A DNA stretch of 64,000 nt from NCBI GenBank assembly GCA_002049455.2, contig KV918836.1, forward strand, positions 209,977-273,976, written 5' to 3'. Positions 54,889-64,000 of this stretch are shown here, in pieces. Both the position numbers and the translations under genes were made by a program. Below the pieces are notes generated by a model. That model did no database searches. It was not told where the DNA came from and worked only from the letters and a program-made list of their open reading frames with translations. The first letter of the stretch is position 1. Every line of letters starts with the position of its first letter. This DNA is from Porphyra umbilicalis (taxonomy: Eukaryota; Rhodophyta; Bangiophyceae; Bangiales; Bangiaceae).

Positions 54889-56523
54889 ATGGCCGACGAG
54901 GAGATGCGCTACCAGACCGTCGTGGGCCCCCTGCCCGTCTTGTCCAACCCAGAGACGTGGGCGCCCGCGTGGGCCCGTGAGGAGGCCCGCATGGGGGTGG
55001 CGGGGTCGCTGGCCCACGCGACGTTCCGGGGCATCGACCCGACGCGCCCCTCCAACCCGTTCGCCAAGCACATCGCGGCGATGCCGCACGCCCTCGTGCC
55101 TTCCTTGGCCGACAGCGCCTCGTCGATCACCGTGGTGCGGCGTAGCCGCGAGGTGGGGTACCGCCGGTCCTACGTGGGCTTCATGGAAGACCTCCCGGTG
55201 GACCCGCCGTTGGTGCCGACCTTCGAGTACATCCTCACGTGCGTGCCCTTCATCGGCGTGTCGGACGCGGAGGGCCTCACGACGGTGCAGCTGACGACGG
55301 CTCGTAACCACCGGGGCAGCCTTAACGGGCACCTCGTGGCGTGGCACCAGGCGGAGTACTCAAGCTGTGCCACGGCGACCCGTTCGCGCTTCTACTTTCC
55401 GACTCCCGCGTGGTGGTCCGGGGTAGAAGTCCCGTACGGCTGCATGGTGGAACTCCCGTGGGTGCACGCGTACGCCACGGACGACCTCTACGCGGGCCGG
55501 CGTGCCTCGTGGGCCTTCTTCCGTAGCGAGTGGGCCCTCGCGGCGGCCGTCGTTCTCCTCGAGACGTGCCGCACCCGCCAAGGCTTGTGGCGTTACCCCC
55601 CGCGTCTCCTTGATTGGATCCGCTCTCTCGGGGCGTCCAACATCTGCATCGACCCCGCGGGTCCCGACGCCGAGGCGGCCGCTACCCTCGGGGCTTTGCT
55701 GGACCTCGCGGACCAGCTCCCCGACACGAAGGCCTTCCGCCAGCGCCTTCGCGCGCGAAGCACCGACCGCCGTGACCGCGAGGGTTGGATTTGGGCGTCC
55801 CTAGAGGTGGACGACGACGGCACTCACGCCAAGGTCGCCGAGGACCTTCGCCCCTTCGACCTGCCGTACACCGCGGACATCCTCGAGGCGCGTGGCTACG
55901 GCCCTGATCGTGGGGGTTGGGCCGCCACCGTCTCGGCTGCCCGCAGCCCCTGTTACCCCGGGGGTGGAACCACACCGCCCGCTACCTCCGTGGTGACTGG
56001 TGCCGCGGGGTTGTCCCCTCCGGGTCCGTCGCCGCCCGCCGCATCCGCCGCCCCCTCTGGGGGTAACTCCGGGGGTACCCTCATCGTCTCGTTCGACCCC
56101 GTGGAACACCGTGACAGCCCCGACGTGGCCTTTGACCAACTCGACCACATCCCCTCGGACCGTGTCCCGCAGGGTTTGGCGCGCGCCGTGCCTTGTGACC
56201 CCGGGGAACTTCGCGGCTACACCACGGGGACCCTTGTAGCCGGCTTGAGCCACACCGTGGTCTCCCTTGGTGACTCGATCGTCCAGTGGGCCCGCGACCA
56301 CCCCGGGGTTCCGCCCCGTCATTTGGAGGAGTTGCTTCAGCTGGTCGGTCGTCGTAGCATCCGCGCGGCTCTCATTCGCGAGGTCGGCGTGGCCGCCGGC
56401 GGGGCCAACCGCCGTCAACAGCATCACCGCGACCGCGACGCCTACCACGAGGAGCCGGCGGCGCAGCGTCCCCGTGGTCCGCCCGGCCCCGAGTGGGGTG
56501 GGCCTTCGTCGGCTCGCCGCTGA
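54889..56523 (+). CDS. Antisense ORF of Gypsy-1, unknown 544-aa protein
   Basis: Plus-strand ORF opposite to gag-pol, located between pol and the 3' LTR. The frame is open from 54586, but residues before the Met at 54889 are Pro/Arg low complexity, so that Met (context GCGATGG) is preferred. The first ~370 residues look globular, with Trp, Tyr, Phe and Cys spread through; then comes a Gly/Pro/Ala linker (about 370-410), a second globular stretch, and a basic/polar tail. No transmembrane segment, signal peptide or family I recognise. AATAAA lies 105 bp after the stop. It has no internal stop although gag and pol on the other strand each do. Antisense extra ORFs are known in some plant Ty3/gypsy elements, but this protein matches none I know. 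It may be a captured host gene. Confidence 0.7.
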   Translation: MADEEMRYQTVVGPLPVLSNPETWAPAWAREEARMGVAGSLAHATFRGIDPTRPSNPFAKHIAAMPHALVPSLADSASSITVVRRSREVGYRRSYVGFMEDLPVDPPLVPTFEYILTCVPFIGVSDAEGLTTVQLTTARNHRGSLNGHLVAWHQAEYSSCATATRSRFYFPTPAWWSGVEVPYGCMVELPWVHAYATDDLYAGRRASWAFFRSEWALAAAVVLLETCRTRQGLWRYPPRLLDWIRSLGASNICIDPAGPDAEAAATLGALLDLADQLPDTKAFRQRLRARSTDRRDREGWIWASLEVDDDGTHAKVAEDLRPFDLPYTADILEARGYGPDRGGWAATVSAARSPCYPGGGTTPPATSVVTGAAGLSPPGPSPPAASAAPSGGNSGGTLIVSFDPVEHRDSPDVAFDQLDHIPSDRVPQGLARAVPCDPGELRGYTTGTLVAGLSHTVVSLGDSIVQWARDHPGVPPRHLEELLQLVGRRSIRAALIREVGVAAGGANRRQQHHRDRDAYHEEPAAQRPRGPPGPEWGGPSSARR

Positions 56524-56627
56524 CCCGGGGGTGGGGTAACAGCCCCCTCGGGAGTTGTAGTCGTAGCGCGTAGTAGTGTAGGGGGGGTGTTGTAGTGTCG
56601 ACGGGGCCGTACGGCGCGTTCCAGACC

Positions 56628-56633
56628 AATAAA
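56628..56633 (+). terminator. Possible polyadenylation signal of the antisense gene
   Basis: AATAAA on the plus strand, 105 bp downstream of the antisense ORF stop and before the end of pol on the other strand. Confidence 0.4.
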
Positions 56634-56811
56634 CCCCACGCGGGTCGTTTGCGTATCACCCTTGGGAGAGCCACTTTTTCGTCAGGCCGATTCTTGGACC
56701 CCCGTAGTGGTCCATCATTGGATCGGCCCCCGACGGTCAGCCATCACGTACCACCCCGCCCCCTGGTACCGCCCACGCCGCCTGATCGCCTTGACTCCCA
56801 ACCCCCCCGTG

Positions 56812-59800
56812 TCACGGAGAAGACGGCCAGCCCGTCTCGCAGTCGGGACGGTCGCCACCCCGGCCACGTGGTTCCGACCGGGACACGTGTCGAACCCGAA
56901 AAGATGCCACGACTCGAAACTTGAAAACCACGTGTCTCACGTGGGAATTGCCTGAGGCGAGGAAGTCGACGACCGACCCGGCTTCTTCGACTCGTAGGCC
57001 CACCCGCCGCATATACTGGTGCACCTTACGTTTGTCGAACCGACTGGCCAACTCGAGGGTGTCCTCCTCGGGGTGGTACCCCCACCAGCGGGTCCACAGG
57101 CGTAGCGTACCATCGTCAGCTACTTCGTGACCCACGAAGGCCTCCCAGACGAACTCCTTGCCCGTGTGTTGATGCCCCTCGGGTACCACGATGTCTTGGG
57201 GCACCCCGAGGTTCTGCAGGAGCGTCTGCGGATCCCCCGGCGGGCCCGGCGCCGCCGTCACGTGGTCGCTGCTTACCGTCTCAGGGTACCCGCCGATGTC
57301 CAGCGAGAACGTGCCTTCCCCGCGGGACAACACCTTCTACGGTCCGGCCGCGCGGGTACCGAGCTTACACTTGGTCCGCGCGTGGCCATCGACGAACACC
57401 CAGTCCCCCGCGTGGACGTCCTTGTTGACCGGTCGTACGCGGGCGTCGTTGTTCCTCTTGTACCGCCGCTGTGCCAGCGTGAGGGACTTCCGCACCTCGT
57501 GGATTTGGTTCTGCAGCCGCGCTCGGATGCCCTCGCAGACGGCTCGTGGGCTGCCGTCCGTCTCCTCGGGTGCCGGAAAGCCGACGAGGCGCTCCACGGA
57601 GTGGCTCCGCACACGCTCGGGGGTGACGAACTCGAGGGGCGCCACCCCGGTGCTCTGCTGCGGTCGGCTGTTGTAGGATAACGTCAGCATCGACACCAAC
57701 TCGTCCCATCGGTCTTGGTGGTCCTCGACGTACGTCCGCAACTGGCCCACGATGGTCCGGTTGTAACGTTCCACTTGGCCGTTCGTCTGCGGGTGGTACG
57801 TCGTGGAGTACCGGTTGGAGATCCCGAGGAGCGAGCAAACCCCTTGAAGGAACGTGGAGCGGAACTGGGGGCCATTGTCCGACAACACCGTCTCCGGGGG
57901 TCCGCACGCCGCCACCCAGTGGTCCAAGAAGGCTGCCGCGATGGTTTCCGCGTCGATGCGCTGAAGGGGGATGGCCCGCGTCATCTTGGAGAAGCGGTCC
58001 ACGATGACCAACAGATGCTCATTCCCCGCCGCCGTCCGGAGATGGGGGCCAAGCAGGTCCATACACAGATCCGTCAGCGGTTCCGTCGGGGGGAAGGTCT
58101 TGAGGTAGTTTGTCTTGCGTCGCTTGCCGACGCGGTTCCTCGCGCACTGAGTGCAGTTGGCCACGAAGGCGTAGACGTCCACCACCATTGATTCCCAATA
58201 AAACCACCGTCGCATCGACGTGTACATCTTGTTCGCCCCCGGATGCCCGGCTTGCGGAGGGTAGTGCTCCCGCATCATCACCCCGTAGCGCATGTGGGTC
58301 GGCACGTAGACTTGCGTGGCCCCGTCCAACGGCGCCGTGCGTACCAATAGGCCGTTCGAGTCCTCGCGGCACCGCGACTTGTCGTTGCTGTCCATCGCCG
58401 CGCGGACCTCCTTGCACCGTCCGTCCTCCGCCTGCCCCTTAAGGAGCTCGGCGAGCGTTAGGGGGCCTAAGAGTCCCCCCTTGGTCTCCGGCGGTAACTG
58501 CCACGCGGCCGACGAGTCGGGCATCGCCAGACAAGGTACCGCGTCGGGTATCGCCCCCTCGTCTCCCGCGGGTGTAGAGACGCGTGACATCGTGTCCGCC
58601 GCGTGTTGTGACGCCCCGAGGCGTGTCTGTACCACGTAGTCGAACTCCGCCAGTCGCAACAGCCACCGCGCCAGCCTCCCGTGAGCCCCGTCCATATGCA
58701 GCATCCACTTGAGCGCCGCGTGGTCCGTGCGCACCGTTAAGCGGGTCCCCTCGACGTAGGGGCGGAGAAGGAGGGACGCCCACACAGCCGCGAGGCACTC
58801 ACGCTCCGTCGTACTGTAGCTTCTCTCCGCCGCGTTGAGGGAGCGGCTCCAATAGCCAACGGGCCGCGTGGATTGGTCGGGTTGTTCTTGTAAAAGCACC
58901 GCGCCGACCTGCCCCGCACTTGCGTCCGTGTCCAACGTGTAGGTCCCTTGTCGCCTCGGCAGGGCGAGGATGGGGGCCTCCGTGAGTCGCCTCTTGAGTT
59001 CCTCGAATGCCTTCAAGGCCTTGTCGGACAGCGTCCCCCACCGGTCGGGCCTCTTGGAACTTGTCATGGCGGCCAACGGCCGCGCCACTTGGGCGTAGTC
59101 CTTGACGAACCTCCGATACACGTTGCACATCCCGAGGAAGCTACGTAGGTCCTTCTTGCACCGCGGGGGAGACGCCTCCTTGAGTCCGCGGATGTTCTTG
59201 TCTTGTACCTTCAGCTCCCCCCGGCCCACAATATGGCCCAAATACTCCACCTCCTCGTGGAACAAGTGGCACTTCTTGGCCTTCAGGGAGACACCCGCGC
59301 CGCGCAGCGCCGTGAAGACCTCCCGGAGGTGTTCCACGTGTTCCCCCGCCGACTGCGAGAAGACGATGATGTCGTCGAGGAACACGAGGCAGCTCTTCCA
59401 CTTGAGTCCCCCGAGGATCATGTCGATGGCCCGTTGGAAGGTCGCCGGGGCATTGGACAGCCCGAAGGGAAGGCGGATGTAGCGGTAGGCCCCCTCGTGG
59501 CAAACGAAGGTCGTCTTGTCCCGGTCCTCGTCCGCCACGGGGATCTGCCAATACCCCGAGTTACAGTCGAGCGTCGATAACACCTTGGCGTCCCCGAGGA
59601 ATTCAATACAATCGTCCATTCGTGGCAACGGGTACACATCCCGCACCGTGACCTCGTTCAGTCGGCGGGAATCCACACAGAACCGCACTGTTCCGTCGGG
59701 TTTCGGAACCAGAACCACAGGGAAGGCCCACTCGGCACTTGAGGGCTCGATAACCCCAAAGTCCCGCTGGCGTTTCACCTTCTTGGCGATGATGTCCCTC

Positions 59801-61257
59801 GAAGCGTGGCTCGCCCGATAGGGCTGGGCTCGCCGCGGCCGTGCCCCGGGGGTCTTCTCGATCCGGTGCGGGGTGACGTCGACCTTGCCGAGTTGTCCCG
59901 CCCATAGCGCCTTGTATTCCTCGAGCAGGTCGTCCACGTCACCACGAAGCGTGTCGGGGACGCCCTCTCAGTGGACCTCCGGCTTGGGATACGTCTTGTC
60001 CGGCGGGTGAGGTGGAGGTTGTCCCTCGTCGTTCCTCTCTTCGGCTTGCCGCCCCGTCTTGGACGCCTCGTCGGCCGTGTCACGGGGGTCCGCCCCCATC
60101 GTTAGGACCGCCCCCGGTTCCTCCTCCTCCTCGACTACGTGCAGCGGTCCATTGTAGGCCGTTGCGGTTCCGATGACATACCCCTTCGTTAGGTGCACCG
60201 GCGCGTCCCCGATGTTCATCAGGTAGAGGGACCGCGGGGTGTTGGGGGAGAACTCCGCGACCGCGTTGTGCAACAGTACGTTCCGTCGGCTCATTTTGAC
60301 GGGGCGTTCCCGTACCAGGTGGACCCCCTGAACGTTGCAGCACACTTGGAACGCCTGGATGCACCGCGGGCCGACGGTTACCCCTTGCCGAAGCCGGATA
60401 GCCCCAACTTGGGACTTTGGCTTGTTTCCTCGGCGAGGGGGCGCGGGCCGCGTTTTCCCCGTCGAGCTCCGCGTCGCCACCGTGGACGTGCCGTCGTCCC
60501 ACTTGATCGTCTGCGTCTTGGGGGAGATGGTGTCCATGTAGTTGCGCTGGAAGTCCCACCCGAGGATGAGCGGTACCGACAATGCCTTGACCCCGAGGAA
60601 CTCATACTCCATAGCGGCACCCCCGACGTAGATCGTCAGCGACACCTCCGCGTTCACCTTGAGCAGCTGCCCCGAGGCGTCACTCACTTGCGTCCGGGGC
60701 GGCGCCCGCGATGCATACTCGGTCCACCCTTCGGGCAACATATCCGCGCGGATCACACTTGGCCCAGCGGCAGTATCGACCACCGCCCTCGTGGGGACGG
60801 GGGTCTGCCACGGCGCCAACTGGTACAACGCGCTAATCTCAAAATTCTCTTTCCGTAGTAGCAACAGCGTCCCCATGAACCGCGGGCGATATCGCCCGCG
60901 ACGGCAGGGGCAGCGGGCCGGGACAGGCCACGTCGCGGTTACCCCAGGGGAGGCAAACGTGACGTGGCGGGGGGCGACCGGGGAATTGGGGCGGACAGGG
61001 GGGATGGAGGGGGATGGCGATGCCACCCCCCCTAGGCGTTTCCCGCCCCGCGGCGCCCCTTGGCCGGGATTGCCACAGGCGGGGCGTCCCCCCCTTCCGT
61101 CCTCGTTGACTCCGCACCGCCCAACAGGTCGTCCCACACCAGGGCCACGACGGAGGTGCGATCCGAGGGGGCGCCCGCCCCCGCGTTCTTCTGTCGAAGG
61201 AAGGTGCTCCGTGCGGCCTTCACGAGGTCCCGCTGTTTGTCCGTCAGAATCTTGCAA
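56812..61257 (-). pseudogene. Gypsy-1 protease-RT-RNase H-integrase-chromodomain polyprotein, two stops
   Basis: A single minus-strand frame from 61257 to 56812 with in-frame TGA at 59968-59970 (just before RT) and TAG at 57337-57339 (inside the GPY/F module, where a Tyr is expected). Protease has VVDTAAGPS. In the central 866-codon segment: RT with LDCNSGYWQ (D124), LPFG and FLDD (186-189); RNase H Asp about 336-338, E378, D405; integrase zinc ligands H558, H565, C595, C598; catalytic D627, D687, E723 with 35 residues between the last two. After the TAG a chromodomain-like block spans about 57155-56990, then a ~60-residue tail. Domain order is Ty3/gypsy and the chromodomain marks a chromovirus. 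Apart from the stops all catalytic residues are present, so decay is recent. Confidence 0.92.
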
Positions 61258-62441
61258 TCAGGGACTCGGTGGCCACGCGTCCAACACATGTAGCACAGAG
61301 GGAGACCCGTCGGGGCCAACCGCCGAACGTAGGGCGCTCCTCCAGCCGTGCGGAACCCCGGGGTACCCGACGGCAGCACCGCGACAGTGTGGTACGTCGC
61401 CGTGTCATCCTCCTCCCACGAGGAGTGGAGTTGGTTGACCGAGAGGCCTCGGGGCCCCGTCGACGTCTGTCCCTTCCGCAATAATCCCCCGGGTGACCCC
61501 CGGCTGGCCAACGCCATGACGTCCTTGGCGGCCCGATATTTCCCCGCCACGTAGGTCGACAACTGCTTGTAGCTTCGTTGCGCTGAGTTGTACACGAAGG
61601 CATCCGTCCGTAGATACTCCGGTAGGCCTTGGATCAGCTGCTGTTTCATCGTCTCCTCGGAGTGGATGTTGCCGCAAAGCTCAGCGAGGCTCCGTAGACG
61701 TGCCACGAAGGCATCCACCCCCTCGTTGTCCATGAGCGCAGCCCGGCTAAACTTGTCCTGCGCCAGCTCCAAAGCGTGCGGCTCCGCGTAGGTCGACAAC
61801 AGCCAATTGACCGCCGCGGGAAAGGATCCAAGCGAGCCCCGTCAGCCCGCGATATCCGACCCCGGTAGGTTCCGAGAGAACCGCGTCTCAGCGTCGCCCG
61901 CGAGATAGTTGGGAATTAGGTACAAACCCATCCCCTCGGACATGTCGTTGTCATCGCAGGCCTTGACGATCTTTCGGAGCCACGAGAAGACCTTGAGGGG
62001 TTCCTTCCTGTTGAACATCGGGGTCCCCCCGAAGGAGAACTTCACATTCTTGGCCGTCCGTCCCATCTTGCGGGCCTGCGACGCCCCGTAGGTCGAGTGA
62101 CGGTTCCGTAGGCGGTACGATCGGTAGTCCAGGACGCCCGCGAAGCGATCGTCCGGGCACTCGAGGACCGCCAACTTGCCGGGCCCCACCTTGCGCCCCA
62201 CGTGGTCGTCGTCGCTGTCGGTTGTCGCCGGCGACGGCGAGGAAGATGAAGACGACGATGACGACGAGGGACTACGGTGACGCCGTGACTTCCCTTTGCT
62301 GCGGCTCTTCCGCGTGTCCACTGGAGAACCTCGGCGGGGGGCATCTTGAGCAGAGCCCGCGGGGCTCGCCGCGATGACCCGAGAAACGTCGGCCAATAAC
62401 GACTCGCGGAACGTCGTCAGCGCCGTGTCCAGATCGGCCAT
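61032..62441 (-). pseudogene. Gypsy-1 gag, one in-frame stop
   Basis: ATG 62441 to stop 61032, about 470 codons, interrupted by TGA at 61842-61844. The N-terminal part has a Ser-rich run and basic stretch; the middle is capsid-like (FxSWLRKIV..., NYLAGDAETRF, then a helical region with VARLRSLAELC). A zinc knuckle CYMCWTRGHRVPDC lies near 61300-61250. It overlaps the start of the protease-pol frame by about 225 bp in a different frame, so pol would need frameshifting or separate initiation. Confidence 0.85.
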
Positions 62442-62828
62442 CGCTCAACGCGTCGCCGGGTCACGATCTTGATCCACCAATCCCGTCCGGTCGTCGTGAC
62501 GTCGAGGGAGGAAGGCACCGGCCCCCGGCGGCACCCGACGAACCGTTTCGCCCACGAGGTCCGCCAATGGCCGAGGCAGAGTGAAGGGAATCCCTGATCC
62601 GGCCGCGGATCCCCCTGTTGCAGCGACCGCTGGGGTCACCGCGGATGTCCCCGCCGGCATACCTCTAGCGATCGCGTTCGACTTGGGGATGTCGGACGGC
62701 GACGCCATCGTAGTGGCCGGGCGGTAACCGACGACAGACCGACGCGGAGATCCACGTCGCCTTGAACTCACAAACCAACAGACGATCGGGGAACCGGCTA
62801 CCCAGTACGGGCGTGGCAACGGCCGGAA

Positions 62829-62846
62829 TCCCCTGCTGCTCCACCA
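62829..62846 (-). promoter_or_regulatory. Gypsy-1 primer binding site (predicted)
   Basis: Minus strand TGGTGGAGCAGCAGGGG begins five bases inside the 5' LTR. The pairing tRNA was not identified. Confidence 0.5.
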
Positions 62847-62851
62847 GAAAT

Positions 62852-63349
62852 TGTAGCGGTTCTGAGCACCACCACGTTTGTTCGTCGTATGGCCGAAGTG
62901 ACCTCTTGATCAGCTCGGTCCGTCGAAGGAACTGCCCCGGAAATCGACCCACAGCCCAGCCTTCCCCCAACGGGAGGAGAGGATCACGGCAAAGCCCAGG
63001 GGGGAATCGTAGTCCAAAGCACAGTTGGTTTTATCAAACGGCGACGGGGACGGCATCCCCGCTGTCAATAAAGCCCTCCCCAACCCGAACGCCGGTGGCC
63101 AAAGTAGCCACCCCAAATGCGCCAAACAGATAAATCCCTCCAAAGCGAAAAGTTCGAACAAGTAGTTGGGGGGTTGGGAAAACCACTGGGGAAAAGCCCC
63201 GCCCCCGACCGAATCGGATTTCCCCGAGATCTGGACAGATCATTCCCTTGCTGGCCCGGATCAGGATATTTTGGGACGGCCCCCGGGGGTGTGCTGTCCA
63301 CAGCTGAGGGGCCACGCCCCTTCCAACTGTCAGACCCCCGACCGCCACA
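62852..63349 (-). repeat. Gypsy-1 5' LTR
   Basis: 498 bp, near-identical to 53846-54343. Followed on the minus strand by the primer-site-like sequence. Confidence 0.9.
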
Positions 63350-63354
63350 GAGCA
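63350..63354. repeat. Gypsy-1 target duplication, right copy (GAGCA)
   Basis: One mismatch to 53841-53845; both lie within the Gypsy-2 RNase H-integrase linker. Confidence 0.7.
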
Positions 63355-64000
63355 AGTGGTGCGATGCACCTGGTTAATATACCATATCGAATTTGTATTC
63401 GGAGAGGCGAATTCGCCATCGCATCAAGCGTCCGTTTAAGTCAGTCGAGCTGTAGATCCAGCTGAGTGCTTAGTGATTCGTTCGGATAAGGAACCGTTCC
63501 CCGTCGAGAAATTGCCTCAACTTGAGGACAGCCCACACGACGCCGAGGCATTCGCGCTCCGTTGCGGAAAATTTTTGCACTGCAGCAGTGAGTCGTCGGA
63601 TCCCATATCCCACAGGATGCAACAGTTCGCCCGGTTCCTCCTGGAGGAGGGTACAACAAAGTTTTTCGGCGCATGCTACAACGTCAACGACGAGCCTCCG
63701 ATTGGCCTTTGAGAAGGCAAGTACGTGTGGGCACAACACTGTGCTTCGAAGGTCTTCGAATGCGGCGATGGCCTCGTCAGTTGGTGGTGGTAGGTCCGGT
63801 GGGATCTCGGCCCTAGTCAGGGCGTTCAGGGGCTTCGCTCGTTTGGCAAAGTCCTTGACGAAACGTCGATAGACGTTGCACATGCCCAAGAAGCTTTTCA
63901 GCTGGGTCTTTTTCGTTGTAAACTTGGCATGCTTCAGAGCATCCACGTTTTTGTTATGCACGTGCAGTTGCCCGGGGCGGACAATGTGTCCGAGGTACTC
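63355..64000 (-). pseudogene. Gypsy-2 RT end and RNase H (partial at window edge)
   Basis: Enters from the right with an EYLGHIVRPG-type RT thumb block, then KSFLGMCNVYRRFVKDFA and an RNase H region ending in FLIRTNH. The catalytic TDAS-like motif is eroded. Stops at 63470 and about 63370 interrupt the frame before the Gypsy-1 insertion point. Closely related to the corresponding part of Gypsy-1, so both are chromoviruses of related lineages. Confidence 0.85.

Larger units (their letters stand above)
53846..63349 (-). mobile_element. Gypsy-1: full-length 9504-bp chromovirus with an antisense gene
   Basis: LTRs of 498 bp (53846-54343 and 62852-63349) at a constant offset of 9006, ends TGTAG...CACA in plus orientation. 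A 5-bp duplication flanks it with one mismatch (GGGCA 53841-53845, GAGCA 63350-63354). On the minus strand: 5' LTR, primer site, gag, protease, RT, RNase H, integrase, chromodomain, then about 2.4 kb before the 3' LTR that carries a plus-strand ORF. gag has one stop and pol two. LTRs differ at only a few positions by eye, so the insertion is fairly recent and younger than Gypsy-2, which it interrupts. Confidence 0.93.
51649..64000 (-). mobile_element. Gypsy-2: older Ty3/gypsy element split by Gypsy-1, runs off the right edge
   Basis: Minus-strand pol in two parts: RT connection and RNase H at 63350-64000, then, after the 9.5-kb Gypsy-1 insertion, the RNase H-integrase linker, integrase, chromodomain and C-terminal region at 53840-51649. 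The two parts meet at the Gypsy-1 target duplication and continue in the normal gypsy order. Its gag, most of RT and one LTR lie beyond 64000. Several stops and a frameshift show it is dead. Confidence 0.85.

Noticed and set aside
54655-56448. Minus-strand ORFs of 215-230 codons opposite the antisense gene
   Set aside because: Shorter, more biased in composition, and expected as GC-driven shadows of the 544-codon plus frame.
1-64000. tRNA, rRNA or CRISPR arrays
   Set aside because: No cloverleaf-like A/B box pairs, rRNA cores or regularly spaced repeat-spacer arrays were seen; the tandem repeats here have no unique spacers.

Overview
The window is nuclear DNA of a GC-rich eukaryote, most likely an alga. 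There are spliced genes with GT..AG introns of about 120-290 bp, two main retrotransposon superfamilies (Ty1/copia and Ty3/gypsy chromoviruses), small terminal-inverted-repeat elements, long poly(C)/poly(G) tracts, and a methyltransferase gene whose product begins with a plastid-transit-like peptide. A bangiophyte red alga (Porphyra/Pyropia type) fits this mix of very GC-rich genes and abundant retroelements, but that is a low-to-moderate-confidence inference. No prokaryotic signatures, rRNA, tRNA or CRISPR were seen.

Layout. 1-1.8 kb: possible retroelement end and a small membrane-protein-like ORF. 1.8-17.3 kb: a 15.45-kb unit bracketed by very long inverted repeats (2548 and 2703 bp) that carry 155-bp tandem repeats. 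Its 10.2-kb centre holds a three-exon gene for an unknown Cys-rich protein and, convergent to it, a decayed IS630/mariner-type transposase. 17.3-28 kb: three copies of a ~710-bp repeat (M1), one split by a 1257-bp inverted-repeat element (M2), then two near-identical 745-bp elements (M3) on either side of an FkbM-type methyltransferase gene. 28-36 kb: GC-rich sequence with a second, plastid-type methyltransferase gene and poorly resolved DNA. 37-49.9 kb: the remains of one minus-strand host gene, hit by an LTR element without pol (LARD, 5-bp duplication CACAG), a solo LTR (duplication CATGG) and a decayed copia element. The reading frame is exactly continuous when each of the first two insertions is subtracted. 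48.4-64 kb: chromovirus-type gypsy elements. A 9.5-kb Gypsy-1 with 498-bp LTRs sits inside an older Gypsy-2 that runs off the right edge, and a fragment of a third (Gypsy-1 family) abuts the copia.

The strongest candidate for something undescribed is an intact 544-codon ORF on the strand opposite to gag-pol, between pol and the 3' LTR of Gypsy-1. It is open although the element's own gag and pol each carry premature stops. The 15.45-kb unit with long repeat-bearing inverted termini is the second. All identities and boundaries were read by eye; no alignments, searches or expression data were available.
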